From: Marinibacterium sp.
Lineage (GTDB): Bacteria > Pseudomonadota > Alphaproteobacteria > Rhodobacterales > Rhodobacteraceae
Length of the DNA stretch: 32,825 nucleotides
NCBI GenBank assembly: GCA_017643305.1
Contig: JAEPNQ010000043.1
Span: 1-32,825, forward strand
Direction of reading: 5' to 3'
In this document: positions 8,042 to 15,963 of the stretch, one piece after another
Layout of the letters: every line of letters begins with the position of its first letter
Numbering within the stretch: the first letter of the stretch is position 1
The notes under the pieces: model-generated
The model's input: only the letters and a program-made list of their open reading frames with translations
What the model was told of the DNA's origin: nothing
Database searches by the model: none
Program-made: the position numbers and the translations under genes

Positions 8042-8703
8042 ATGATCGAAACCAACGCGACAGTTCCCATCTCTACAAAGCCATTTAAAGGCTCGTTTTA
8101 CGATCGAGTAGGTAAAAGGTTGCTGGACATAGGGGTGTCATGTCTGGCGTTGCCGATTGTAGTTCCGGTTGTATCTCTATTATGGGTTCTGGTGCGGCTG
8201 GATGGCGGGCAAGGGTTCTTCTGGCATGATCGGGTTGGCAGAAATGGTCGCGTTTTCCGCTGCCTGAAGCTGCGGAAAATGGTCCCGGATGCCGACCAGC
8301 AGTTACATCGCGTTCTGGAAACAGACCAACAGGCCGCTAGCGAATGGGCGTTAAATTACAAATTGCAGGACGACCCGCGCGTGACCCGTCTAGGTCGGAT
8401 CCTACGGCGCACAAGCCTGGATGAGCTGCCCCAGATTTGGAACATCCTGCGCGGAGAGATGTCGCTGGTGGGGCCACGTCCAATCACGGCACGCGAGATG
8501 TTTTCTACGATCCAGACCCGTCTGTTTATCTGCGGCACATGCCGGGACTGACTGGATTGTGGCAGGTCGAAGGACGTCAGGATGCCCAGTACGATCTGCG
8601 TGTGCGGATGGACCGATATTATGATGCGCATCGCTCTATGGCTATGGATCTGAGTTTGATCCTGCGTACGGTTGTTTGCGTTATATGCCCAACGGGGCGG
8701 TAG
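8042..8703 (+). pseudogene. Undecaprenyl-phosphate sugar phosphotransferase (WcaJ/ExoY type), one-base frameshift
   Basis: This family transfers a sugar-1-phosphate to undecaprenyl phosphate to start exopolysaccharide repeat units at the inner membrane. From ATG 8042 the product has an N-terminal hydrophobic segment (about 28-52), the DRVGRNG and KLRKMVPDAD region (76-85), TSLDELPQ (124-131) and GPRP (144-147). The frame then fails near the T4 run 8501-8504 and stops at 8551. The other frame continues with [26 protein letters not shown] and the [10 protein letters not shown] tail to 8703. One more T joins both halves into about 220 residues, normal for ExoY-like enzymes. The loss is either real, which would disable initiation by this enzyme, or a sequencing error. 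A CtrA-type box lies upstream, and the glycosyltransferase gene ends 12 bases away on the other strand. Confidence 0.85.
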
Positions 8704-8715
8704 ACCACCAGTCCA

Positions 8716-9861
8716 TTACGCCGCAATGCGCCCCATGTTGTAAAGGCGGGTCGTTTCTGCGCCCAGCGCGTTCAAGGACCATGCAGTAACATCCGTGCCT
8801 TTCGCCCCACTTTGCAGCCGGTGCAGAAAAGTCGGGTCTTTTCCCAGACAGCACAAAGTTTGCGCGACGCCAGTGAGGTTCTCCTTGTCATGAATCACAG
8901 CGTTTGTGCCGCAGGCCAGCACCTCGGACAGACCCGGAAGGTCATTCATAACCACCGGCCGACCTGCGACAAGTGACTGGATAACGACGCGCGGCAGCCC
9001 TTCCCGCTCGGATGTAAGAACGGTGGAGTCCGACAGGTGAAGGAGGTTTTCAGGGTCAGTGCGGTGACCACAGAGCTTGACGTGGTCCTGCAGGCCAAGT
9101 TGCGCAATCAACATTTTCAGATCTTCCTGCGCCGGCCCTGCCCCGGCCATCAGGATTTTCAGGTCAGGGCAGGTCGGGGCAAGCGCTGCAAACGCCCTCA
9201 GGAATTCGGCATGGCGTTTACGGGGCTCCAAAGCAGCCAGCATTAGGACGATTGGCGGTTTGGGGTCACCGGGTGCAATGCCAAGCAATGGGCGCCAGTC
9301 TTTAGGCATTTGACCATTGCGATACCGGTCCAGGTCCATACCCGATCGGACGCAGAACGTGCGGTCCTGACGCGCGATGCCTTCGCTGATGTAAGCGTCA
9401 CAAACGGCGTCTGACACACCAAGGAAAAGATCGGTTCGCCTTGCAGCCATACGTTCGGCGGCCAGATACACAGCCCGTTTGACGGGGTGAACCCCAACAA
9501 AGGGCAGGATGTGAATACCGTGCACAACCATCGCGCCAGGCGTCGCCGCAGCCGCTGCACGCCCAAGGATACCCGCCTTGCTTTGATGCGTATGCACGAC
9601 ATCTGGCTGCGACTGCCGCAGCAGATCGCGCAAAGCCTTGTACGCACTGACATCCGCCAGCGGATGAACCGGGTGGATCATCTGCGGCACCGATACCAAG
9701 TTTACCCCATCTGGTGCATTTTCCATCCACCAAGGGTCCATATCCGCACCAACAACCAGTGTCACTTGGTGTCCGGCGTTTACCTGCCAACGGCAGGTTT
9801 CAATTGTATTTTCCTCCGACCCGGATCTTAGGAACCGGGTAACAAGATGCGCGATGTGCAT
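8716..9861 (-). CDS. GT4-family glycosyltransferase
   Basis: A GT-B-fold glycosyltransferase group 1 protein of 381 residues, probably adding a sugar during exopolysaccharide assembly on the cytoplasmic face of the membrane. The N-terminal domain starts MHIAHLV and has HTHQSKAGILGR (residues 90-101). The C-terminal domain has LEPRKRH, a donor-binding region ending TSEREGLPRVV, and AGRPVV. The usual EX7E motif reads E-GLPRVVI-Q: the second Glu is Gln (CAG). I prefer ATG 9861 to the upstream GTG 9885 because the Rossmann strand begins there and AGGA lies about 10 bases before it. It is divergent from the sulfotransferase, with a CtrA-type box between them. Confidence 0.9.
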   Translation of the reverse strand: MHIAHLVTRFLRSGSEENTIETCRWQVNAGHQVTLVVGADMDPWWMENAPDGVNLVSVPQMIHPVHPLADVSAYKALRDLLRQSQPDVVHTHQSKAGILGRAAAAATPGAMVVHGIHILPFVGVHPVKRAVYLAAERMAARRTDLFLGVSDAVCDAYISEGIARQDRTFCVRSGMDLDRYRNGQMPKDWRPLLGIAPGDPKPPIVLMLAALEPRKRHAEFLRAFAALAPTCPDLKILMAGAGPAQEDLKMLIAQLGLQDHVKLCGHRTDPENLLHLSDSTVLTSEREGLPRVVIQSLVAGRPVVMNDLPGLSEVLACGTNAVIHDKENLTGVAQTLCCLGKDPTFLHRLQSGAKGTDVTAWSLNALGAETTRLYNMGRIAA

Positions 9862-9900
9862 GTCCGACGTCCTGTTCGGCTTCACACCACTCCCACCATC

Positions 9901-9916
9901 TTAAGTCCCCGTTAAC
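9901..9916 (+). promoter_or_regulatory. CtrA-type box between glycosyltransferase and sulfotransferase genes
   Basis: TTAA (9901-9904), seven bases, TTAAC (9912-9916) again matches TTAA-N7-TTAAC perfectly. The last base is 52 bases before the sulfotransferase ATG (9968), the same distance as at the first box. The site is also about 40 bases upstream of the glycosyltransferase ATG on the minus strand, so it could serve both directions. A TAACAA lies about 15 bases downstream on the plus strand. Confidence 0.65.
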
Positions 9917-9967
9917 CTTGACCGGCGATCCTTAACAAATTGCAAACAAACGGCTGAAAGGGGTCAC

Positions 9968-10669
9968 ATGCCTGCGCCGCGCCTGATCTATTTTCACGTG
10001 CCCAAATGCGGTGGTTCCACGTTCGGGGCTGCGCTGCGGCTACGATATTTCTGGTCTCAGGCCACAATTGGCCAGCAAATCATGCGGCCGCCTGGACCGG
10101 AGGGCCCAGCGCAGCGGAAGACCCGGATAGAACAGGACTATGACCAGCGGGCTGGGGTGTTGCAGCGCCTGGTGGATCACGGCGTTCGGTGTATCAGCGC
10201 CCATGTCCGGTACGAGGCTGCATTCATGGACAGCACAGCGCAGGATTATCTGCGGGTTACGCTGCTGCGCGATCCGGTGGAGCGATTTGTATCGCATTAT
10301 GCCTATTTGCAGCGCCGCCACCCAGACCCGGGGCGGCCCAGCACGCTGGCTGGTTTTCTGGATACAGAAGATGCGGAGCGGTTGGGCCGGCAATACCTGT
10401 TCTATTTCGGTGGGGCGCGGGCAAATGTGGGACAGGCCATAGATGCGCTGCGTGGATTTGACCTGGTGGGAGATTTGGAGCATGGCCAGCGATTTCGCGC
10501 CGATTTGAGCCGAATGGCCGGCCCCCTTCCAAACCTTGGCGTTCGTAATCAGGCCACAGCGGGCGCAGCCGTTCCGGCCGATTTGCACCAACAGATTGAG
10601 AAGCTATGTCGGGAAGATCGCGCAATCTATGACGCCGTTTTCAGGGAGGCCGCCCTGCAGTGCCAGTGA
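9968..10669 (+). CDS. Sulfotransferase family 2 protein (carbohydrate type)
   Basis: A PAPS-dependent sulfotransferase of 233 residues that resembles the heparan/chondroitin-type family. The 5'-phosphosulfate loop is FHVPKCGGSTF (residues 9-19), and the 3'-phosphate-binding strand and helix are LLRDPVERFVSHY (99-111). AAGGGG precedes ATG 9968. The polymerase gene starts inside its last codons, so translation is coupled. Its position between glycosyltransferase and polymerase genes suggests that it sulfates a surface polysaccharide or its precursor. The substrate is inferred from context only. Confidence 0.85.
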   Translation: MPAPRLIYFHVPKCGGSTFGAALRLRYFWSQATIGQQIMRPPGPEGPAQRKTRIEQDYDQRAGVLQRLVDHGVRCISAHVRYEAAFMDSTAQDYLRVTLLRDPVERFVSHYAYLQRRHPDPGRPSTLAGFLDTEDAERLGRQYLFYFGGARANVGQAIDALRGFDLVGDLEHGQRFRADLSRMAGPLPNLGVRNQATAGAAVPADLHQQIEKLCREDRAIYDAVFREAALQCQ

Positions 10670-11987
10670 TCCTAGCGCCCTCCATTCTGGTCCTGATCTG
10701 TTGGGGGCTCAGTTTTGGACTGACAGCGATGGCCGTGGCCTTTCCACAGGTTTTTGACCTAGTACCGGTATTTTTGCGCCGCGAGGGACGCGATCTGAGC
10801 GAAGTTGCGCAGCTTTCCATTGGGCATCTTTGGCTGGTGACTGCCTTGCTCGCTTTTCTTGTCGGATGCCTTGCTGGCAATGTGGCCACACGGCATGGAG
10901 CGCCTGGCCCGTTTCGGACGAACCATGTACGCGCAGCACGGATCGTCACCAGGGTGAACCTGCTGTTGCTTCTGGTGACTGGCGCATGGATTGCAGTCAG
11001 CGCGGCCAAAGTTGGGGGGCTGGTGCCCCTGATCCTGCTTTCGGTTGCCGACAATCTGACCGCGCGCGATACATTGTTGGATACCAAGCTGTTCACCGGC
11101 ATGCGCCTGTTTATGCTGCTTTGCCAGCTACAGGGTGCCTTGCCGCAGGGTTGCTTGCAACGGGCCTGCCTCCAAGGGCAAAGCGCGCATATATTGGCGT
11201 ACTGGTCCTGAACACTGTGACATTGGCTCTGTTACCGATCGTGATGAGCCAGAGATTGCTGTTGCTGCAGTTTCTGCTGTCCAGCTACATGGCCACTTGT
11301 CTGGTCAAACGCCGGATCGTAGGGTTGCGCTGGCTACTGCTCGCAGGCCTTTTGTTTCTGAGCGTCTGGATGTTGCGCGAGAGCGTGACCAACCCTCAAT
11401 TCTACCGGCATCCTGTAGATTTGGGGCTGCAGAAGCTGGCCTATTACTTCGTGAATGATCTGGGAAATGCGATTGGACCCGTGGGTGCCGACATTCCGCA
11501 CACATATGGCGCATTGTCTTTTCGCGGTGTCCTGTTTCTGACGTTTTCCGAAGGGTTGATCGAAGGCGCTTTGAAAGACCGGCTGGCGATTCTCAATTCC
11601 CTGAAGGGTGGGGGTGAGTTTCCGCTACTGACCGCCCCGTTTGTGGATTTCGGAGTGGTGGGCGGCGTGGGTGTGTTGATGCTGTTCGGGTTCGTTTGCC
11701 AGGTGGTTTACCGCGTTGCCCACGTCCGGTTCCTGGCCGCCGTGGTCTACGCCCAGATCGGTGCGGGGCTGCTGTTTTCATCCCACGCCGTTTACATTTC
11801 GCACCAAAACCAGCTGTTCGGCCTAATTCTGGTCTTTGCTATTGCACGCTTGAGTTGGGTCAAAGCGATGCCGCCTATGCCCATCCGACTGCCTGACCCT
11901 GCAAAGGGTGCTTTTTTCCATACCAGACGCAAGCGTGTCAGAGCGACCGAAACTGAGCGACCTACCTTGGAGCTCGTCCGTGCCTAG
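10660..11987 (+). pseudogene. Wzy-like O-antigen/exopolysaccharide polymerase, one-base frameshift
   Basis: A multi-pass inner-membrane protein of about 442 residues once joined. The first frame starts at GTG 10660, with GGGAGG about 10 bases upstream, inside the end of the sulfotransferase gene, and encodes several hydrophobic helices up to KLFTGMRLF. It then runs out of homology and stops at 11211. The distal frame, usable from about 11103, continues YAALPATGCLAAG, further helices (LNTVTLALLPIV, LLLAGLLFLSVWM), a periplasmic-loop-like FSEGLIEGALKDRL, and VDFGVVGGVGVLML to the stop at 11985-11987. One more T at TTT 11110-11112 joins them. Architecture and context fit an oligosaccharide repeat-unit polymerase; sequence motifs are weak in this family. 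It is either inactive as written or affected by a sequence error. Confidence 0.78.
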
Positions 11988-12643
11988 CTGGGGTCTTCTG
12001 ACCGGATGCCGTAGCTTTCAAAACTCTTGGCCGTGTCCGCGATCTGTGCGTCAGTCAGGATATGCCCGCCACCGATGGCCAGCGCGTGGTAATACTGGTG
12101 GGCCAGGGCCTCCAACTCTCCGGCAAGCCACATAGCACGGGTCAGGTCGGGGCCTGCGACGATCATTCCGTGATTGGCCAGGAGGCAGCCATTGCGCCCT
12201 TCCATTGCCGTGATCACATGCACCGACAGCTCTGGCGTGCCATAAGTGGCGTAGTCAGCCACGCGAATGTCCGTACCGCCAAACGCCGCCATCATGTAAT
12301 GGATCGCTGGGATCGGGCGCCGGGCAATTGCGAGGATAGTGCTAAACGGGGCGTGGGTGTGGACCACGGCGTTGAAATCAGGCCGGTGACGTAAAAGGTC
12401 ACGGTGAAAACGCCATTCGGAGCTGGGTTTCAACGGGCCGTCATACCCGCCTGCGTCATCCGCAAGATCCACGCGTGCCATCATCTGCGGTTCCAGCACG
12501 TCATAGCCGACACCCGAGGGGGTGATCAGCATATTATCGCCATCCCTGACAGAAATGTTGCCGGAGGACCCACGGTTCAGACCCTCGGCATCCAGCCGTT
12601 TGCAAGCGGTGACGATGTTGGCTCGAACCTGATCTTGGGTCAT
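11984..12643 (-). CDS. Class II aldolase/adducin-family protein
   Basis: A zinc-dependent class II aldolase related to L-fuculose-phosphate and ribulose-5-phosphate 4-epimerase enzymes, 219 residues, cytoplasmic. NRGSSGNISVR (23-33) binds phosphate. Glu76 in PSSEWRFH is the likely acid/base, and His95 and His97 (VVHTHAPF) with His158 (ANHGMIV) form the zinc site. The stop codon shares the palindrome CTAG (11984-11987) with the polymerase stop on the other strand. The specific substrate cannot be read from the sequence. One possibility is a 5-methylthioribulose-1-phosphate aldolase, since mtnA lies about 8.5 kb away, but that is speculative. It is divergent from the AEC transporter, which might serve the same pathway. 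Confidence 0.9.
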   Translation of the reverse strand: MTQDQVRANIVTACKRLDAEGLNRGSSGNISVRDGDNMLITPSGVGYDVLEPQMMARVDLADDAGGYDGPLKPSSEWRFHRDLLRHRPDFNAVVHTHAPFSTILAIARRPIPAIHYMMAAFGGTDIRVADYATYGTPELSVHVITAMEGRNGCLLANHGMIVAGPDLTRAMWLAGELEALAHQYYHALAIGGGHILTDAQIADTAKSFESYGIRSEDPS

Positions 12644-12756
12644 CGGAATTCCAGTCGTTTTTAAAAAGCTGTTTTCATATCAGCACCGAAAGCAGGAACG
12701 ATACAAGTTGGTCACAGACGCTTGCGCATTTCGCCCCGGCAAAATAACCCGTTATC

Positions 12757-13686
12757 ATGCTGGACGTATTTCTGCGCACGTTGCCGTTCTTTGCAATTAT
12801 CGGTCTGGGCTATCTGGCCGGGCGCACACGTTTTTTCAGCGAAGAGGCTACCGCCTATCTGACCAAGTTCGTGTTTTTCTTTGCCCTGTCAGCGATGTTG
12901 TTCCGGTTTTCGGCCAACTTGCGGATGGGAGAGGTTTTTGATGGCCGCCTGATCGCCGGGTACCTGTGGGGTACGGCGGTAGTGTATCTGATTGCAACTG
13001 GCGTTGCTCTTTGGCGAAATCTGGACATCCCGACCACGGCGGTGGAGGCACAATGCGCGGTGATCGCCAATTCCGGTTTTCTTGGTCTGCCGATGTTTGT
13101 GCTGCTGTTCGGGGAGGCCGCGATTGGGCCGGTGGTGCTGACGCTGGCCACGGACCTGATTGTGTTTTCCAGCCTGATTGTCATCCTGATCAACGGGTCA
13201 CGTGATGGCAGGGTCGGATGGCGCACACTTCGCACGATTGGGCTGGGATTGGTGCGAAACCCAATGATCCTGTCCATCTCACTGGGGCTGACGTGGTCTG
13301 CACTGGCACTGCCAATCCCAACGCCAGTAGATGAATTTCTGGTAATCCTCGGCGGGGCTGCGACCCCTGGCGCGCTATTTGCCATTGGTGCGTCGCTGTC
13401 AGTAAAATCTGCAGAACGGATCGAGTTGGCGGGCTGGTTGTCTTTCGCCAAGCTGGTTCTCCATCCGATCTTTGTGGCAATTGGGGTGATCTGGCTGTTT
13501 CCGATTGACGCCTTTTCGGCGGCAGTTGTCGTGTCTGCCGCCGCTTTGCCGGTTGCGGGCAACATTTTCATGCTTGCGCAGCACTATGGTGTTGCAGTGC
13601 AACGTGTCTCGACGGCAATTCTCATTTCAACGGCTGCCAGCATTCTGACGGTGCCGGCAGTGATTTCCTGGGTCTATTCACCCTGA
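12757..13686 (+). CDS. AEC-family (auxin efflux carrier-like) transporter
   Basis: A 309-residue inner-membrane carrier with about ten hydrophobic segments in two five-helix halves. It begins LRTLPFFAIIGLGYLAGR and includes the central NSGFLGLPMFVLLFGEAA (about residues 105-122), the hallmark region of AEC/YfdV/malonate-type carriers, and ends AALPVAGNIFMLAQHYGVAVQR before a last helix. AEC members carry small carboxylates or weak acids. The substrate here is unknown. It is divergent from the class II aldolase over a 113-base gap (12644-12756) in which I see no convincing operator. The S-formylglutathione hydrolase follows. Confidence 0.88.
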   Translation: MLDVFLRTLPFFAIIGLGYLAGRTRFFSEEATAYLTKFVFFFALSAMLFRFSANLRMGEVFDGRLIAGYLWGTAVVYLIATGVALWRNLDIPTTAVEAQCAVIANSGFLGLPMFVLLFGEAAIGPVVLTLATDLIVFSSLIVILINGSRDGRVGWRTLRTIGLGLVRNPMILSISLGLTWSALALPIPTPVDEFLVILGGAATPGALFAIGASLSVKSAERIELAGWLSFAKLVLHPIFVAIGVIWLFPIDAFSAAVVVSAAALPVAGNIFMLAQHYGVAVQRVSTAILISTAASILTVPAVISWVYSP

Positions 13687-13707
13687 ACAAATGAACAGGA
13701 GCATATG

Positions 13708-14541
13708 ATGGAAACCGTATCCGAAAACCGGGCCTTCGGGGGCATTCAGGGGGTCTACACTCACAGCTCCGAGTCCTGCCATTGTGACATGACCTTTGGC
13801 CTGTTCCTTCCAGAAGAAGCGAAGCTGGGCCCAGTCCCAGTGCTTTGGTATCTGTCCGGACTGACCTGCACCCATGAAAACGCAATGACCAAGGCAGGCG
13901 CACAGAGCTGGGCGGCGGAACAAGGCATTGCACTGGTCTTTCCCGATACGTCACCGCGTGGCGAAGGCGTGGCTGATGACGAAGCGTATGATTTGGGCCA
14001 GGGCGCCGGCTTTTACGTGAACGCGACCCAAGCGCCCTGGGCGCCACATTTTTCGATGTGGGATTACGTGGCCGAGGAACTGCCAGCGCTGCTGGCGGAG
14101 AATTTTGCCGTCGATATGGAACGCCAGGGTATCACCGGGCATTCGATGGGCGGGCATGGCGCGCTGACGCTGGCCATGAACCTGCCGGGCCAGTTCAAAT
14201 CGGTTTCGGCTTTTGCACCGATTTCCAACCCGACTGCGGCGGATTGGGGGCGCAAACAATTGTCGGCCTATCTGGGAGATGACGAAGTCGCTTGGGCCAA
14301 ACATGACGCCACCATAATGATGAAGGAAAGGGGTTTTGACGGCCCCATTCTGGTAGATACCGGAACCTCAGACCAGTTCATCGACCTGCTGCGCCCCGAG
14401 GCTCTGGCCGCTGCCGTGGCAGAACGGCGGCAACAGGCGGTGTTGCGTCTGCAGCCCGATTATGACCACAGCTATTTCTTTGTTTCGACGTTCATTGAAG
14501 ACCACGTGTCCTTCCACGCGGAGGCGCTGTACGCAGATTGA
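13708..14541 (+). CDS. fghA: S-formylglutathione hydrolase
   Basis: A serine hydrolase of the esterase D family, about 277 residues. It cleaves S-formylglutathione to formate and glutathione, the second step of glutathione-dependent formaldehyde oxidation, in the cytoplasm. Signature regions are LWYLSGLTCTHEN, FPDTSPRG, the nucleophile elbow GHSMGGHGAL (Ser about 146), VDTGTSDQF (acid region) and DYDHSYFF (catalytic His). Two ATGs are adjacent (13705, 13708). I prefer 13708 because AGGAG (13696-13700 region) is then 6 bases away rather than 3, and the protein starts METVSEN. The partner glutathione-dependent alcohol dehydrogenase is not in the window. Confidence 0.95.
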   Translation: METVSENRAFGGIQGVYTHSSESCHCDMTFGLFLPEEAKLGPVPVLWYLSGLTCTHENAMTKAGAQSWAAEQGIALVFPDTSPRGEGVADDEAYDLGQGAGFYVNATQAPWAPHFSMWDYVAEELPALLAENFAVDMERQGITGHSMGGHGALTLAMNLPGQFKSVSAFAPISNPTAADWGRKQLSAYLGDDEVAWAKHDATIMMKERGFDGPILVDTGTSDQFIDLLRPEALAAAVAERRQQAVLRLQPDYDHSYFFVSTFIEDHVSFHAEALYAD

Positions 14542-14543
14542 TC

Positions 14544-14867
14544 ATGAACCATTGCGACCTGATCTTCAGCGGATCCGGCCCTGCGGGGCGGTCCGCCACC
14601 ATTCAGGACGGCATGCTGAAAATGCTGCTGAGCCTGAAAACCCGAAATATTCTGGGCGCACAGATCATTGGTGAAGGCGCGACTGAGCTGATCCATATCG
14701 GACAGGCGGTGATGAACCTGAAGGGCACGATGGATTATTTCGTCCAGGCCACGTTCAACCACCCAACCCTGGCCGAAGCCTACAAGGTCGTTGGGCTGGA
14801 CGCGTTCAAGCGCATGCCCATCCCCAAGGAATTCAAAGTGTCTAAAAAGGGCAAGAAGACCAAGTGA
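14544..14867 (+). pseudogene. sthA: Remnant of soluble pyridine nucleotide transhydrogenase SthA with internal in-frame deletion
   Basis: The 107-residue reading frame joins the two ends of a protein normally near 465 residues. Residues 1-19 (MNHCDLIFSGSGPAGRSAT) match the FAD-binding N-terminus of SthA, a soluble flavoprotein that exchanges reducing equivalents between NADPH and NAD+. From DGMLKMLLSLKTRNILG onward it matches the C-terminal dimerisation domain (IIGEGATELIHIGQAVMNLKGT, about residues 40-61; TFNHPTLAEAYKVVGLDAF). The redox-active cysteine region, the NAD domain and most of the FAD domain are missing, so it cannot be a transhydrogenase. The frame is still open and overlaps the next gene by GTGA. 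The junction is near 14605. It could be a neutral remnant or a small expressed dimerisation-domain protein. Confidence 0.8.
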
Positions 14868-15319
14868 CGGTTCTGTACATCGATGCCGATGCCTGCCCGG
14901 TCAAGGCCGAGGCAGAGCGTGTTGCGACCCGGCACAAGGTGCGGATGGCCGTGGTGTCGAACGGTGGTATTCGCCCGTCGCAGAACCCGCTGGTGGATAC
15001 GGTGATCGTGGATGCCGGAGCCGACGAGGCAGACAAATGGATCGCGGCACACTGTGGACCGGGCGATGTGGTAGTGACGGGTGACATCCCTCTCGCCGCG
15101 CGTTGCATAGAAACTGGTGCTGCTGTTCTGCGCCACAATGGTGAACGGTTTACGCAAGCCAATATCGGACAGCAGCTGGCCATGCGCGATCTGATGGCTG
15201 ATCTGCGGGCCGCGAACCCACTGGGCGCGGGCGGCGGCGGGAAGAGCTTTACAAAGGCAGACCGGTCCCGTTTTCTGGATGCGCTGGAACGTGAAATCAG
15301 GGCAGCCCTGCGCGGCTGA
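14864..15319 (+). CDS. YaiI/YqxD (DUF188) family protein
   Basis: A 151-residue protein of the conserved but functionally uncharacterised YaiI/YqxD family (PIN-like/NYN-type fold). Acidic motif residues are DADACPVK (7-14), [24 protein letters not shown] and a Gly-rich GAGGGGKSF before a basic C-terminal helix. The acidic cluster suggests a metal-dependent nuclease fold, but activity is unproven. It starts at GTG 14864, overlapping the sthA-remnant stop as GTGA, so its translation may have depended on that gene. The HAD gene follows 23 bases later. Confidence 0.92.
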   Translation: MTVLYIDADACPVKAEAERVATRHKVRMAVVSNGGIRPSQNPLVDTVIVDAGADEADKWIAAHCGPGDVVVTGDIPLAARCIETGAAVLRHNGERFTQANIGQQLAMRDLMADLRAANPLGAGGGGKSFTKADRSRFLDALEREIRAALRG

Positions 15320-15342
15320 CTAGCAGCAACAAGGTGGACAAT

Positions 15343-15963
15343 ATGCAAGCTCAGGCCGTCGTTTTCGATATCGGGAACGTGTTGATCGAATGGGACCCCG
15401 GCAAGCTGTATGATCCGCTGATCGGGCCAGACCGGCGGGCGCAACTGTTTGCCGAAGTGGATCTGGATGGTATGAACCTTGACGTGGACCGGGGCGAACC
15501 GTTTCGCGACACGATCTATGCAAAGGCCGAGGCACACCCGGAATGGCGTGATGAAGTCCGCGTCTGGCATGACCGCTGGATCGAAATGGCGACGCCAGAG
15601 ATCCCACACTCCGTTCGGTTGCTGCGCGCGCTGCGGAGCAAGGGCGTGCCAGTGTTCGCGCTGAGCAATTTTGGCGTGGACAGCTTTACGCTTGCCTGTT
15701 CGCATTATCCGTTTCTGGAGGAGTTTGACCAAAGCTATATCTCCGGCCACCTCCGCACCATCAAACCGGATCCGGAGATTTATGAACATCTGGAACGAGG
15801 CAGCGGTTTGTCTGGTGCATCGCTGTTGTTTGCTGATGACCGGGCCGACAATATTGCCGCCGCTGAGGCGCGGGGCTGGCGTGGGCACCTGTTTGACGGG
15901 CCGCAGGGTTGGGCCAACCGACTGGTGGCCGAGGGATTGCTGACAGAAAGTGAGGCCGCATGA
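15343..15963 (+). CDS. HAD-superfamily (HAD-IA, YihX-like) hydrolase
   Basis: A 206-residue HAD phosphatase-like enzyme. Motif I is FDIGNVL with nucleophile Asp9, motif II ALSNFG (Ser108), motif III Lys141 in TIKPDPEIY, and motif IV FADDRADN (Asp165/166). The DIGNVL form, with Gly at the third position after the nucleophile, is typical of YihX-like sugar phosphatases and related enzymes. I chose ATG 15343 because AAGG (15331-15334) is 8 bases upstream; GTG 15334 overlaps that site. The stop overlaps the next start (ATGA). Substrate not determinable. Confidence 0.9.
   Translation: MQAQAVVFDIGNVLIEWDPGKLYDPLIGPDRRAQLFAEVDLDGMNLDVDRGEPFRDTIYAKAEAHPEWRDEVRVWHDRWIEMATPEIPHSVRLLRALRSKGVPVFALSNFGVDSFTLACSHYPFLEEFDQSYISGHLRTIKPDPEIYEHLERGSGLSGASLLFADDRADNIAAAEARGWRGHLFDGPQGWANRLVAEGLLTESEAA

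Noticed and set aside
12644-12756. AT-rich stretch with TTTTTAAAAA in the aldolase/AEC divergent gap as a possible promoter or operator.
   Set aside because: It is a simple A/T palindrome with no second copy and no clear -35/-10 pair.
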